Position numbers and translations under genes: made by a program
Assembly: GCA_018971625.1 (NCBI GenBank)
Contig: JAGXAJ010000025.1
Location: 1 to 51,398, forward strand
Length of the DNA stretch: 51,398 nucleotides
Source of the DNA: Pseudomonadota bacterium
GTDB lineage: Bacteria > Pseudomonadota > Alphaproteobacteria > Rhizobiales > Xanthobacteraceae
Direction of reading: 5' to 3'
Notes under the pieces: model-generated
The model's input: the letters and a program-made list of their open reading frames with translations, nothing else
Told to the model about the DNA's origin: nothing
Database searches by the model: none
Shown: positions 44,153 through 51,398 of the stretch, piece by piece
How positions within the stretch are numbered: position 1 is the first letter of the stretch
Layout of the letters: each line of letters begins with the position of its first letter

Positions 44153-44887
44153 TCAGATCTGCGCGGCGACCTTTTCCAGGCCGATCAGGCGGGCGAGCGT
44201 GCGCACTTCGTTCTTCTGGTCCTCGCGCAGCTGGAATAACAGCGGCATCGCGGCCGATTTGAGCTGCTGGACTTCGGCGGAGTCGGGGTCGATCGGCGCA
44301 CCTGTCGCGTGCGGGGCGGCTTGGCGGTTCGAATGGATCTTGCGGGCCACCGCGCGCAGGGCGCTTTCCACCGCCGGCCAATAGGGTTCCTGATCCGGCG
44401 ACAGCCTCAGGCGTTCCTTGATGCCGGCGATCTGCGCATCACTGAGCAGCGCATAGGATTTCTGCGGCGCGTGCCTGGCGGCGGCTTTCGGCGCCGGCGG
44501 TGCGAGGGGCGTTTGTGGCATCGCTGCCGGCGCTACGCCCCGTGGCGCGATGATCTGCGGCGGCGCGACCTCGGCGGCGGCGGGAGCTTGGGCGGCAAAT
44601 GCCTGCCGCAGCGACTGGGTCACGTCGGGCCTAGTCACGTCGGGCTGCGTCACGTCAGGTGTGGTCACGTCGGCCGTCGACTGCGCCGGCTCGAACGAGG
44701 CCAGCGCAAGCGTTGCGACTGCCAACCTGTCGGTCTTGGCCGCTTTGTTCGATTCGGGATTGTCGGTAGCCTGCGAAACCGTTTGCGGCTTCGCATCAGG
44801 CATGCTGGTGCGGCCGAGAATGGTAGTGGCTGCTACGCCGATAACGAGGAAGCAGATCAGCGCGATAATCGTAATCGCCCGCGTCAA
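44153..44887 (-). CDS. Membrane-anchored hypothetical protein with PDVT repeats
   Basis: A 244-aa protein. ITIIALICFLVIGVAATTIL is an N-terminal anchor. A disordered Ala/Pro/Thr-rich part contains tandem xPDVT units (about residues 74-90), then a helical domain: LSDAQIAGIKERLRLSPDQE, YWPAVESALRAV and LLFQLREDQKNEVRTLARL. This last part resembles the Spy/LTxxQ-like helical proteins of the periplasm. It may be a periplasmic stress or cell-surface factor. Confidence 0.65.
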   Translation of the reverse strand: MTRAITIIALICFLVIGVAATTILGRTSMPDAKPQTVSQATDNPESNKAAKTDRLAVATLALASFEPAQSTADVTTPDVTQPDVTRPDVTQSLRQAFAAQAPAAAEVAPPQIIAPRGVAPAAMPQTPLAPPAPKAAARHAPQKSYALLSDAQIAGIKERLRLSPDQEPYWPAVESALRAVARKIHSNRQAAPHATGAPIDPDSAEVQQLKSAAMPLLFQLREDQKNEVRTLARLIGLEKVAAQI

Positions 44888-45018
44888 GCAGCTCTCCGTT
44901 TCGTTGACGAACCGAGGCCATTTTGCCCAGAACTGGGTACGAATTAAGGCTTAACCGTGCTCCGGCAGCGGCTTCGCAACGAATTATCGGCGCCGTTTCT
45001 GGGCGAAAAAGCCGACAA

Positions 45019-45255
45019 TCAGGCCGCAACAGCCAGTTCATAAGCATCCTGGATGTCGGCGACGATGTCGGAAGCCTCCCACAGCGCCTCCGGTGCCACC
45101 GATTGCAGGGTGATGGTCCAGTTGGACTTCTTGGAGCGCGGTATGCTGACGACATCGAATTGCACGTTGCGGCACAAGGGGTGCCGATCAAGTGCACGGG
45201 CAACCCGCCACCTGATCTCGTCGAGCGTAGCTGGCTTCTTGGCCTCGAAATCCAT
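45019..45255 (-). CDS. Conserved 78-aa hypothetical protein
   Basis: Begins MDFEAKKPATLDEIRWRVAR and has VQFDVVSIPRSKKSNWTITL in the middle, a small alpha/beta protein. No enzymatic motif is visible. The composition is clearly coding. It stands alone. Confidence 0.6.
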   Translation of the reverse strand: MDFEAKKPATLDEIRWRVARALDRHPLCRNVQFDVVSIPRSKKSNWTITLQSVAPEALWEASDIVADIQDAYELAVAA

Positions 45256-45422
45256 GTCGCACCACCCCGTCGTTGAACCTTTTTGGCACAGCCGCCGCCT
45301 GTGGCCGTCTCAAGACGATTTTTGCCGCGAGAATGGTTAACGGCGCGTTAAGGCGGAAAGCCCGTAAAATCGCGGGACGACGGCGAGCAGCCGTCATGGC
45401 CGGATGGCGGATAAAGCCGGCG

Positions 45423-45640
45423 TTATTTCGGCGGGAGGAATTCCGGCCACATCGCCCGCCATTTTTCGGCAAGCGGGCGGAAGTCAGCCGGTCCGAGTTG
45501 ATGGCACTCGGCATCGGCCGCCGGCAGAATCCATGGTTGCGCGCTCCGCATGAACATATGCGCCACCGGCCTCAGCCAGCCTGTGTCGTCGAGCGTGCCG
45601 GCGCGAAGGTTCATCGATTCCGGCCGTCCCTTGCGCGCAG
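45423..45640 (-). pseudogene. C-terminal fragment of a GFA-family protein
   Basis: The frame ends NLRAGTLDDTGWLRPVAH, FMRSAQPWILPAAD and FRPLAEKWRAMWPEF, matching the C-terminal end of GFA (glutathione-dependent formaldehyde-activating, Mss4-like) proteins. The zinc-binding N-terminal domain is absent upstream, where the stop of the next gene lies at 45665. It is therefore a truncated remnant. Confidence 0.5.
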
Positions 45641-45664
45641 CAGCGGCCACACCTTGGCTGCGCG

Positions 45665-46279
45665 TTACTGACACAACGCGCGGGTGACGTAGGTATCGGT
45701 ACGGCAATCGTCGGGCCTTCGCGTGCGGCCGGGGATCAGCACTTTCGCCGAGCAGGTTTCCGCGGAATCGGTGAGCAGGCTCTTTCCCTCCTTGAAGCCC
45801 TTGGTCCGGCATAACTTGTCGGAGGCGGTCTTGCAGTCGGGCGCACCGTTCGCGGAAGCCGGACACACCGTTCGCCCGGTCACCATCAGCGGCGTGGTCA
45901 GGCGCGACAGCGTATCGCTGGCGCCCTTGGCCGTATCTTTTGCGCGCGCATTGAAATTATCGATGGTCTCGCCCGGACTTTTCAGCGTCGGCAGCTTGCC
46001 GAACATCTTGCCGATTTCGTTGATCAGGCCCGGATTCTCTTCGCGTGCGGGCGCATTGGCTGAAGCTGCTTCGCTTTGCGCGGGTTGCGTCGTTCCTGCT
46101 TCCTCGGGCGTCGCCTGCGGAACTGGCGATTGCCGGAGCGGTGCTTGCGCGTCAGGCTGCGTCGGCATCATCTGACTCGACGTCGGCGCTGCCGCGATCA
46201 TGAGCACCAGCATCGCCAGACCTGCGGACGCAACATGCCTGCCGGAAAACACCAACGAATGACCGGATCGAAGTATCAT
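45665..46279 (-). CDS. Secreted Cys-containing hypothetical protein
   Basis: A 204-aa protein with a signal peptide ending near SAGLAMLVLMIAAAPTSS. A Pro/Ala/Gln-rich middle is followed by a C-terminal part with spaced Cys (RTVCPAS, PDCKTASDKLCRTKGF, ETCSAKV, DDCRTD, ALCQ), suited to disulfides. It is a hypothetical family of rhizobial relatives. It would be periplasmic or exported; no enzyme is recognised. Confidence 0.65.
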   Translation of the reverse strand: MILRSGHSLVFSGRHVASAGLAMLVLMIAAAPTSSQMMPTQPDAQAPLRQSPVPQATPEEAGTTQPAQSEAASANAPAREENPGLINEIGKMFGKLPTLKSPGETIDNFNARAKDTAKGASDTLSRLTTPLMVTGRTVCPASANGAPDCKTASDKLCRTKGFKEGKSLLTDSAETCSAKVLIPGRTRRPDDCRTDTYVTRALCQ

Positions 46280-46324
46280 GATCGAAGCGTAACCCGAAGC
46301 AATCGTCTGGCAAAGCGCTTCACG

Positions 46325-46924
46325 CTAGACCAGCCGATAGGCGATATAGAATCCCAATAGCAAGGTAATGGTCAGGACGGTCACCCACAGGGCCAATCGT
46401 TTTTCCAGTTCGGCGCGAATGAAATCGCCATACCTGTTGAGCAGCACCGCAACCACGAAGAATCGTCCGCCGCGGGCAACGATCGAGCACAAGACGAACA
46501 GCCAGATGTTGTAGCCGGCAAATCCGGACGTGATGGTGACGAGCTTGTAGGGGATCGGCGTCAGCCCCTTCAGCAGGATGATGACCGCACCCCATTGCGC
46601 ATAGGAGGCGCGAAACGCCTCGACCTTGCCTTCCAGGCCATAGAGATGGATCAGCCAGTGCCCGAGCGAGTCGTAGAGCACCGCGCCGATCAGATAGCCG
46701 ATTATCCCTCCGGCGACCGAAGCCGCCGTGCACACACCTGCGAACAGCCATGCCCGCCGCGGCTGTGCCAGCGACATCGGCAGCAGCATGATGTCGGGGG
46801 GAACCGGAAAGAACGAGCTTTCAGCGAAGGCTACGGCTCCGAGAATCCAGAGCGCATACGGCTTGTGGGCGGCGTCGATGCACCAATCATAAATCCGTCT
46901 CAGCATGGCGCGATCAACCATCAT
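46325..46924 (-). CDS. YqaA/DedA-like membrane protein (VTT domain)
   Basis: A 199-aa polytopic protein: AESSFFPVPPDIMLLP, GGIIGYLIGAVLYDSLGHW and LLKGLTPIPYKLVTITSGFAGYNI form the VTT/SNARE-associated region of the DedA superfamily, YqaA branch. DedA proteins move lipids or act in envelope homeostasis. The conserved residues of the re-entrant loop are present. It stands alone on the minus strand. Confidence 0.85.
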   Translation of the reverse strand: MMVDRAMLRRIYDWCIDAAHKPYALWILGAVAFAESSFFPVPPDIMLLPMSLAQPRRAWLFAGVCTAASVAGGIIGYLIGAVLYDSLGHWLIHLYGLEGKVEAFRASYAQWGAVIILLKGLTPIPYKLVTITSGFAGYNIWLFVLCSIVARGGRFFVVAVLLNRYGDFIRAELEKRLALWVTVLTITLLLGFYIAYRLV

Positions 46925-47004
46925 GAGACGGATTTGTCCATGCCGGATGGACCAGGAATTTTAGCCAGCAATTTTATGGGGAATCTGGCGGGCGAACCAA
47001 ATGC

Positions 47005-47409
47005 CTAATGGCGCTTGCGCAGCGCCCGGCTCTCAAGCGCGACAATTGGTCGCCGGGCGATCCGAGGTGGGGTGGTCGCCTTTGGCATCTTGACCGCCGA
47101 TTTCGGCAGCTTCTCGGCTATCCCGAGCATGAGCTCGCGCCGCTCCATTTCCTGCCACACGTCGTCGGGTACGACACCGGCCCCGGCCCACAGCACCGTG
47201 AGGTTATAAAGAAGGTCGGCGCTTTCGCGGACCACGGCATCGCGCTTGCCGTTGACGGCATCGATCACGACCTCGATGGCTTCCTCAGCCAGCTTCTTCG
47301 CCATCTTGGCCGGGCCACGCTGAAACAACCGTGCCGTTCGCGAAATTGCCGGATCGAGATCCTTGGCCGCGATGACTGCATGGTAAAGCCGTTCGAGCGA
47401 ATCACTCAT
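47005..47409 (-). CDS. HisE-like phosphoribosyl-ATP pyrophosphohydrolase
   Basis: A 134-aa protein of the MazG/HisE all-alpha superfamily: AKMAKKLAEEAIEVVIDAV and RESADLLYNLTVLWAGAGV give the acidic metal-binding residues (EExxE and ExxD). HisE removes pyrophosphate from phosphoribosyl-ATP in histidine synthesis. No other his genes are next to it and the C-terminal tail is basic and extra, so it may be a paralogue with a related substrate. Confidence 0.8.
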   Translation of the reverse strand: MSDSLERLYHAVIAAKDLDPAISRTARLFQRGPAKMAKKLAEEAIEVVIDAVNGKRDAVVRESADLLYNLTVLWAGAGVVPDDVWQEMERRELMLGIAEKLPKSAVKMPKATTPPRIARRPIVALESRALRKRH

Positions 47410-47820
47410 CGTTGCAAGGCTAGTCCAAACCCATGGACAGCGCGTTAACAGCCCGTTTCAAACTTGCAAGTGTCACAAAAGATTCATCAGCCGTCCGAAG
47501 ACGGCCAATGAACATCGGATCAAACGCCATGGTACCGGTTGCCGTTCTGGCGACGCCGGTTGGTCAATCGAGGCTGACTGCGACCTCTCGTCGTGAAAAC
47601 GTCCCGGCCGCACAGAGGCAGCTGATGCAGATCATTTTGCCGATCATTCGGTGAAGCTTCCGGCCGCCGGCCGCGGACCCAACGGAAAGATCAAGACGAA
47701 ATGGCGTGACCGAGCATCCTTCGAAATCCAGGTCGGCGCCCGGTCCACACGGGCTTGTGACATCCGTCGTTCCGGATCATGCTTCCCTCTTGCTTCATGG
47801 TTTGCCCGGGTACCCGTTTC
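47410..47820. other. Intergenic region before the glucan exporter
   Basis: About 400 bp. A 48-codon plus-strand frame (47508-47654) ends QLMQIILPIIR but has no good binding site; I do not call it. The promoter of the exporter gene must lie here. Confidence 0.35.
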
Positions 47821-49638
47821 ATGTCGCTGCTTCGCCTTTACACCCGCGTCCTGGAATTGCTGGGCAAGGAAGCACGGCTGGGCTGGATTCTCGCCGGCGC
47901 CAATTTGCTGCTGGCCGGTGCGCAATTCGCCGAACCAGTCCTGTTCGGCCGCATCGTCGACGTGCTCTCCGGCAAGGCGGTGACCGGGACGTTCGGATCA
48001 TCGTCGGCGTGGCCGCTGCTGGCGGCATGGGCGGCGTTCGGCTTGTTCACCATTCTGTGCAGCGCTGCAGTCGCGCTGCATGCCGACCGGCTCGCACATC
48101 GCCAACGTCAGGCGGTATTGACCGACTATTTCGAGCACGTCATGCAGTTGCCGCTGACCTTCCATAGCGGCACCCATTCCGGTCGGCTGATGAAGGTAAT
48201 GTTGAACGGAACCGACTCGTTGTGGCGGTTATGGCTTGGATTTTTTCGCGAGCATTTCGCCGCGATCATGTCGCTGGTAGTGTTGCTGCCGCTCGCGCTC
48301 TACATCAACTGGCGGCTCGCCATCCTGCTGTTCATGCTGTGCGTGGTGTTCACGGTGCTGACCACGCTGGTGGTGCGCAAGACCTACGGCATGCAGAGCG
48401 AGGTCGAGGCGCATTACAGCGACCTCTCCGCCCGCGCCTCCGATGCACTCGGCAACGTCGCGCTGGTGCAAAGCTTCGTGCGCATCGACGCCGAGGTGCA
48501 GGGCCTGCGCTTCGTCGCCGACAAGCTGCTCGCAGTGCAGATGCCGGTGTTGTCATGGTGGGCGCTGGTGACGGTGATCACGCGGGCGTCGACCACCATC
48601 ACGGTATTGGCGATCTTCACGGTCGGCATCATGCTGCATGAGAAAGGCCTCACCTCGGTCGGCGAGATCGTGATGTTCGTGAGTTTTGCCACCATGCTGA
48701 TCCAGAAGCTCGAGCAGGTGGTGAGCTTCATCAACAGCGTGTTCATGGAAGCGCCGCGGCTGCAGGAATTCTTCAATGTGCTCGATGCCGTTCCTGCCGT
48801 CCGCGATCGGCCGGACGCGATCGACATCGGCCGGCTGTCCGGCCTCGTCGAGTTCAACGACGTCACCTTTACGTACGATGGCAAGCGGCCCGCGGTCGAG
48901 GATCTTTCCTTCACCGCCCTGCCCGGCCAGACCATCGCGCTGGTCGGCCCGACCGGCGCCGGCAAATCAACCGCGATCGCACTGCTGCACCGCGCCTTCG
49001 ACCCGCAATCCGGCTTCATCAAGATCGACGGCATGGATGTCCGCGGCCTGACGTTGGCATCGCTGCGGCGGAACATCGGCGTGGTGTTTCAGGAAGCGCT
49101 GCTGTTCAACCGCTCGATCGCGGACAATCTTCGTGTCGGCAAGCCAGATGCGCGCGAAGAGGAAATGCGCGCCGCCGCGGCCCGCGCGCAGGCGCTGGAA
49201 TTCATCGAGCGCGGCGAGAAGAAATTCGACACCAATGTCGGCGAACGCGGGCGGATGCTGTCCGGCGGCGAGCGCCAGCGGCTGTCGATCGCGCGTGCGA
49301 TCCTGAAGGATCCGCCGATCCTGATCCTCGACGAGGCCACCAGCGCGCTCGACGCGGTGACCGAGGCGCGGGTCAACGCCGCTCTCGATGAAGTGATGAA
49401 GGGGCGTACCACGTTCGTGATCGCGCATCGGCTTTCGACCATCCGCAATGCCACGCGCATCCTGCTGTTCGAGGCGGGCCACGTGATCGAAAGCGGAACC
49501 TTCGATGAACTGGCGGCAAAAGGCGGTCGTTTCGCGGAACTCGCACGCGCCCAATTCATGGTCCAGCCGAATATGGCGCATGAAACCGCGCGTGGCGCGC
49601 ACGCGCAGGACACGACAAGCGCGGCTGTCAAGATTTAA
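47821..49638 (+). CDS. ndvA: NdvA/ChvA-type cyclic beta-glucan ABC exporter
   Basis: A 605-aa half-transporter with fused ATPase. Six transmembrane segments fill residues 15-300. The nucleotide-binding domain has Walker [10 protein letters not shown], the Q-loop FQEALLFN, the signature LSGGERQR, Walker [13 protein letters not shown] and the switch His in IAHRLST. The early part ([17 protein letters not shown]) and overall length match the beta-glucan exporter NdvA/ChvA, which sends cyclic glucans to the periplasm. I start it at 47821 (MSLLRLYT), since 14 codons upstream lack family similarity. The gene is monocistronic. Confidence 0.85.
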   Translation: MSLLRLYTRVLELLGKEARLGWILAGANLLLAGAQFAEPVLFGRIVDVLSGKAVTGTFGSSSAWPLLAAWAAFGLFTILCSAAVALHADRLAHRQRQAVLTDYFEHVMQLPLTFHSGTHSGRLMKVMLNGTDSLWRLWLGFFREHFAAIMSLVVLLPLALYINWRLAILLFMLCVVFTVLTTLVVRKTYGMQSEVEAHYSDLSARASDALGNVALVQSFVRIDAEVQGLRFVADKLLAVQMPVLSWWALVTVITRASTTITVLAIFTVGIMLHEKGLTSVGEIVMFVSFATMLIQKLEQVVSFINSVFMEAPRLQEFFNVLDAVPAVRDRPDAIDIGRLSGLVEFNDVTFTYDGKRPAVEDLSFTALPGQTIALVGPTGAGKSTAIALLHRAFDPQSGFIKIDGMDVRGLTLASLRRNIGVVFQEALLFNRSIADNLRVGKPDAREEEMRAAAARAQALEFIERGEKKFDTNVGERGRMLSGGERQRLSIARAILKDPPILILDEATSALDAVTEARVNAALDEVMKGRTTFVIAHRLSTIRNATRILLFEAGHVIESGTFDELAAKGGRFAELARAQFMVQPNMAHETARGAHAQDTTSAAVKI

Positions 49639-49782
49639 GTCGCGCCGAAATTCGGCCCATTTCGTCCCCGATTTAGTCGGACAAGCTCTGTTCTGGATCG
49701 GCAAGCCGGTATAGGTTTGTGGCCGCCGTGAGCTGCGGCACAAGACGCGCCCGAAAGCCGCACGCTCAAACCCCGAAGTCAC

Positions 49783-51222
49783 ATGTCTCCCTGGATGGGG
49801 ACTCAAACGACCGGAAATCGGATAGTGCATTTTCCTCGCTTGCTGCGCAGTTCGTCGTTGAAATGGATCATTGTCGGCGTGGCGCTTGCGATCGCCGCGC
49901 CGCGCGCAGTACAGGCGGAAGCGCTGCTGCTGATCGAGGCCGATACCGGCAAGGTGCTGCAGGCCGAAAACGCCACCATGCCGTGGTACCCGGCGTCGCT
50001 GTCCAAGCTGATGACAGCCTATGTCACGCTGAAAGCGGTCAAGGAAGGACGCATCTCGCTCGATACGCTGCTGACGGTCTCGCCCGTCGCCGCCTCGCAA
50101 TCGCCCTCCAAGATGGGTTTCAAGCCCGGCACCCAGGTCACGGTCGACAACGCGCTCAAGATGATGCTGGTAAAGTCGGCCAACGATATGGCCGTGGTGC
50201 TGGCCGAAGGCGTCGGAGGGTCAATCGACGGCTTCACGGCACAGATGAACGAAACCGCGCAACATCTCGGCATGACGCAGACGAGCTATGTCAATCCCAA
50301 CGGTCTGCCTGCCGACGGCCAGATCACCTCGGCGCGCGATATGGCGATCCTCGCCCGCGCCATCATCCGCGATTTGCCGGAATACGAATATTTCGTCCAC
50401 ATTCCCTCGATCCGTTTCGGCCGCCGGGTGACGCAGAATTTCAACAAGTTGATCGGACGCTATCCCGGCGCCGACGGCTTCAAGACCGGCTTCATCTGCG
50501 CCTCCGGCTACAACCTGATCGGCTCGGCCACACGCAACGGCAGGCGGCTGATCGCGGTGGTGATGGGCGCATCGTCCGGCCTGATGCGCGCGGTGCGCGC
50601 CGCGCAATTGCTCGATCGCGGCTTTGCCGGAAACAGTTTGTCGTGGTTGCAGCCCTCGCTCGGCAACGTCGAAAACCTGGTGCCGATCAATGCCTCACCG
50701 CCCGACTTGCATGAGCAGATGTGCGGCCCGCATCGGAAACGGCCGGCCAGCGACGAGGACGAAGACACGATCGCCAACAATGCCGGCGCTTCCGGCACCG
50801 GAGAATCCGGCGTGACGTTCTTTGCAGCGGGGTTGCAGCCGCCGATGACGAAGCCTGCGGAACTACTGGCGGGGCCCGCCGCGCCGTCGGAGCCGATTCC
50901 GGTCTATACCGGACCGACGCGAACGGGCGCGGCATTGATTGCAGCGATCGCTGCCGACACCGCAACGCAGACGTCGCGGCCGCATGGCAAGCAATCGCAC
51001 CACGCGGCGAAAAAACCCGGTGCCGTCACTGAGGCCAAGGATACCGGCAGAGACACCGGGAAGGATGCCGCCAAAAATACGGGCGCCAGGCCCGTCAGGC
51101 ATACCAATGCCAAGTCGGACGTCTCGTCCAAATCCACCGATCAGGCGGCCGCCAAGCCGGCAAAGCCGAAGACGGCTGCAAAGCCCGGTGCCAAGCCCGC
51201 ACCGAAAAATACCAACGGCTGA
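49783..51222 (+). CDS. D-alanyl-D-alanine carboxypeptidase (PBP5/6-like)
   Basis: A 479-aa penicillin-binding protein. After a signal peptide (WIIVGVALAIAAPRAVQA), the three active-site motifs are SLSK (S72), SAND at about 130 and KTGF at about 230. It trims pentapeptides in peptidoglycan. The C-terminal 150 aa are a low-complexity Lys/Ala/Pro/Thr-rich tail (KPKTAAKPGAKPAPKNTNG) that probably spans or binds the wall; the usual amphipathic membrane anchor is not obvious. Typical for the alphaproteobacterial form. Confidence 0.9.
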   Translation: MSPWMGTQTTGNRIVHFPRLLRSSSLKWIIVGVALAIAAPRAVQAEALLLIEADTGKVLQAENATMPWYPASLSKLMTAYVTLKAVKEGRISLDTLLTVSPVAASQSPSKMGFKPGTQVTVDNALKMMLVKSANDMAVVLAEGVGGSIDGFTAQMNETAQHLGMTQTSYVNPNGLPADGQITSARDMAILARAIIRDLPEYEYFVHIPSIRFGRRVTQNFNKLIGRYPGADGFKTGFICASGYNLIGSATRNGRRLIAVVMGASSGLMRAVRAAQLLDRGFAGNSLSWLQPSLGNVENLVPINASPPDLHEQMCGPHRKRPASDEDEDTIANNAGASGTGESGVTFFAAGLQPPMTKPAELLAGPAAPSEPIPVYTGPTRTGAALIAAIAADTATQTSRPHGKQSHHAAKKPGAVTEAKDTGRDTGKDAAKNTGARPVRHTNAKSDVSSKSTDQAAAKPAKPKTAAKPGAKPAPKNTNG

Positions 51223-51250
51223 TATAGCGCCTGCCTTGGCCCCGACTTAG

Positions 51251-51398
51251 CTAGCTGTGGAACCTCAAGAGGTTGTTCCCGGCCAGACCGAGTCGGCTGA
51301 TCGGCGTCTTAGCTTTGAGGCTACTATGCGGCCGATGCCAATTGTAGCGATGGAGCCAATTGACCAATTCGGCCGAGCGTTGATCTGAGTTCTGGTAA
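51251..51398 (-). mobile_element. IS481-family transposase, 3' end (truncated by the window)
   Basis: The minus strand reads LVNWLHRYNWHRPHSSLKAK, then TPISRLGLAGNNLLRFHS and a stop at 51251. This is the C-terminal signature (N-x-x-RPHS-L) of IS481-type DDE transposases with the NNLL end frequent in Bradyrhizobium. The 5' part lies outside the window. I cannot place the terminal inverted repeat with certainty. Confidence 0.8.

Noticed and set aside
48967..50100. 377-codon minus-strand frame
   Set aside because: It is antisense to the ABC exporter and carboxypeptidase genes and crosses the gap between them; high GC keeps it open.

Overview
The window is high-GC alphaproteobacterial DNA. The conserved genes on its right side (a NdvA/ChvA-type glucan exporter, a HisE-like protein, two crcB genes behind a fluoride riboswitch, threonine ammonia-lyase, a PBP5-type carboxypeptidase with a Lys/Ala-rich tail, and rhizobial intergenic repeats) suggest a Bradyrhizobium-like member of the Nitrobacteraceae. 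This genus call is inferred from gene content, not from a marker gene.

Layout. (1) 50-9373, minus strand: a tightly overlapping operon that reads in order TerB-domain protein, BrxD-like P-loop ATPase, Lhr-like DEAD helicase, then a Cas4/RecB-nuclease plus SF1-helicase protein of the TM0106 type. The first three match the gene set of the Shango anti-phage system. The fourth is cut in two by one extra base in a run of four G. (2) 9775-11525: a small ADP-ribosyltransferase-like gene, a degenerate border repeat, and a PIN-like gene broken by a 13-bp tandem duplication. (3) 11568-18227: a Rad50-like ATPase followed by a DNA base hypermodification enzyme (aGPT-Pplase2 family). Facing them is an ATGA-coupled operon of a small acidic protein, a nucleotide-modification-associated (Nmad) protein and a MazG-like pyrophosphohydrolase. 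(4) 18274-19836: two identical-arm palindromes and a HigB/HigA-ImmA toxin-antitoxin pair that diverges from the operon in (3). (5) 19951-25146: a PD-(D/E)XK-like protein, a CPCC zinc protein, a DUF3223 protein, a tandem zinc/HNH-like protein, a 55-aa coupled ORF and an unrecognised protein. (6) 25378-30321: a VbhA/Fic toxin-antitoxin pair and a 1270-aa STAND ATPase with an N-terminal Mrr-like nuclease domain. (7) 30515-30811: a second copy of the border repeat of region 2 and a tRNA 3'-end fragment. This makes about 10.4-30.8 kb look like an integrated defence island beside the Shango island.

From about 31.2 kb the content becomes ordinary: a TraB/GumN-like secreted protein of lower GC, a MarR regulator divergent from a monooxygenase, a GAF-EAL phosphodiesterase, an eight-repeat Ig-like autotransporter, small membrane proteins, a fluoride-response region (two riboswitches, two crcB, DUF190 and a 49-aa membrane protein), ilvA, several conserved hypotheticals, a DedA/YqaA protein, the glucan exporter and the carboxypeptidase. 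The window ends inside an IS481-family transposase.

Most noteworthy: the Rad50-like/aGPT-Pplase2 pair with its opposing nucleotide-handling operon, which I do not recognise as a named system; the twin operators that may place that operon under toxin-antitoxin control; the CPCC/DUF3223 cluster; and a fluoride riboswitch placed in front of a 49-aa membrane protein instead of a known fluoride exporter.
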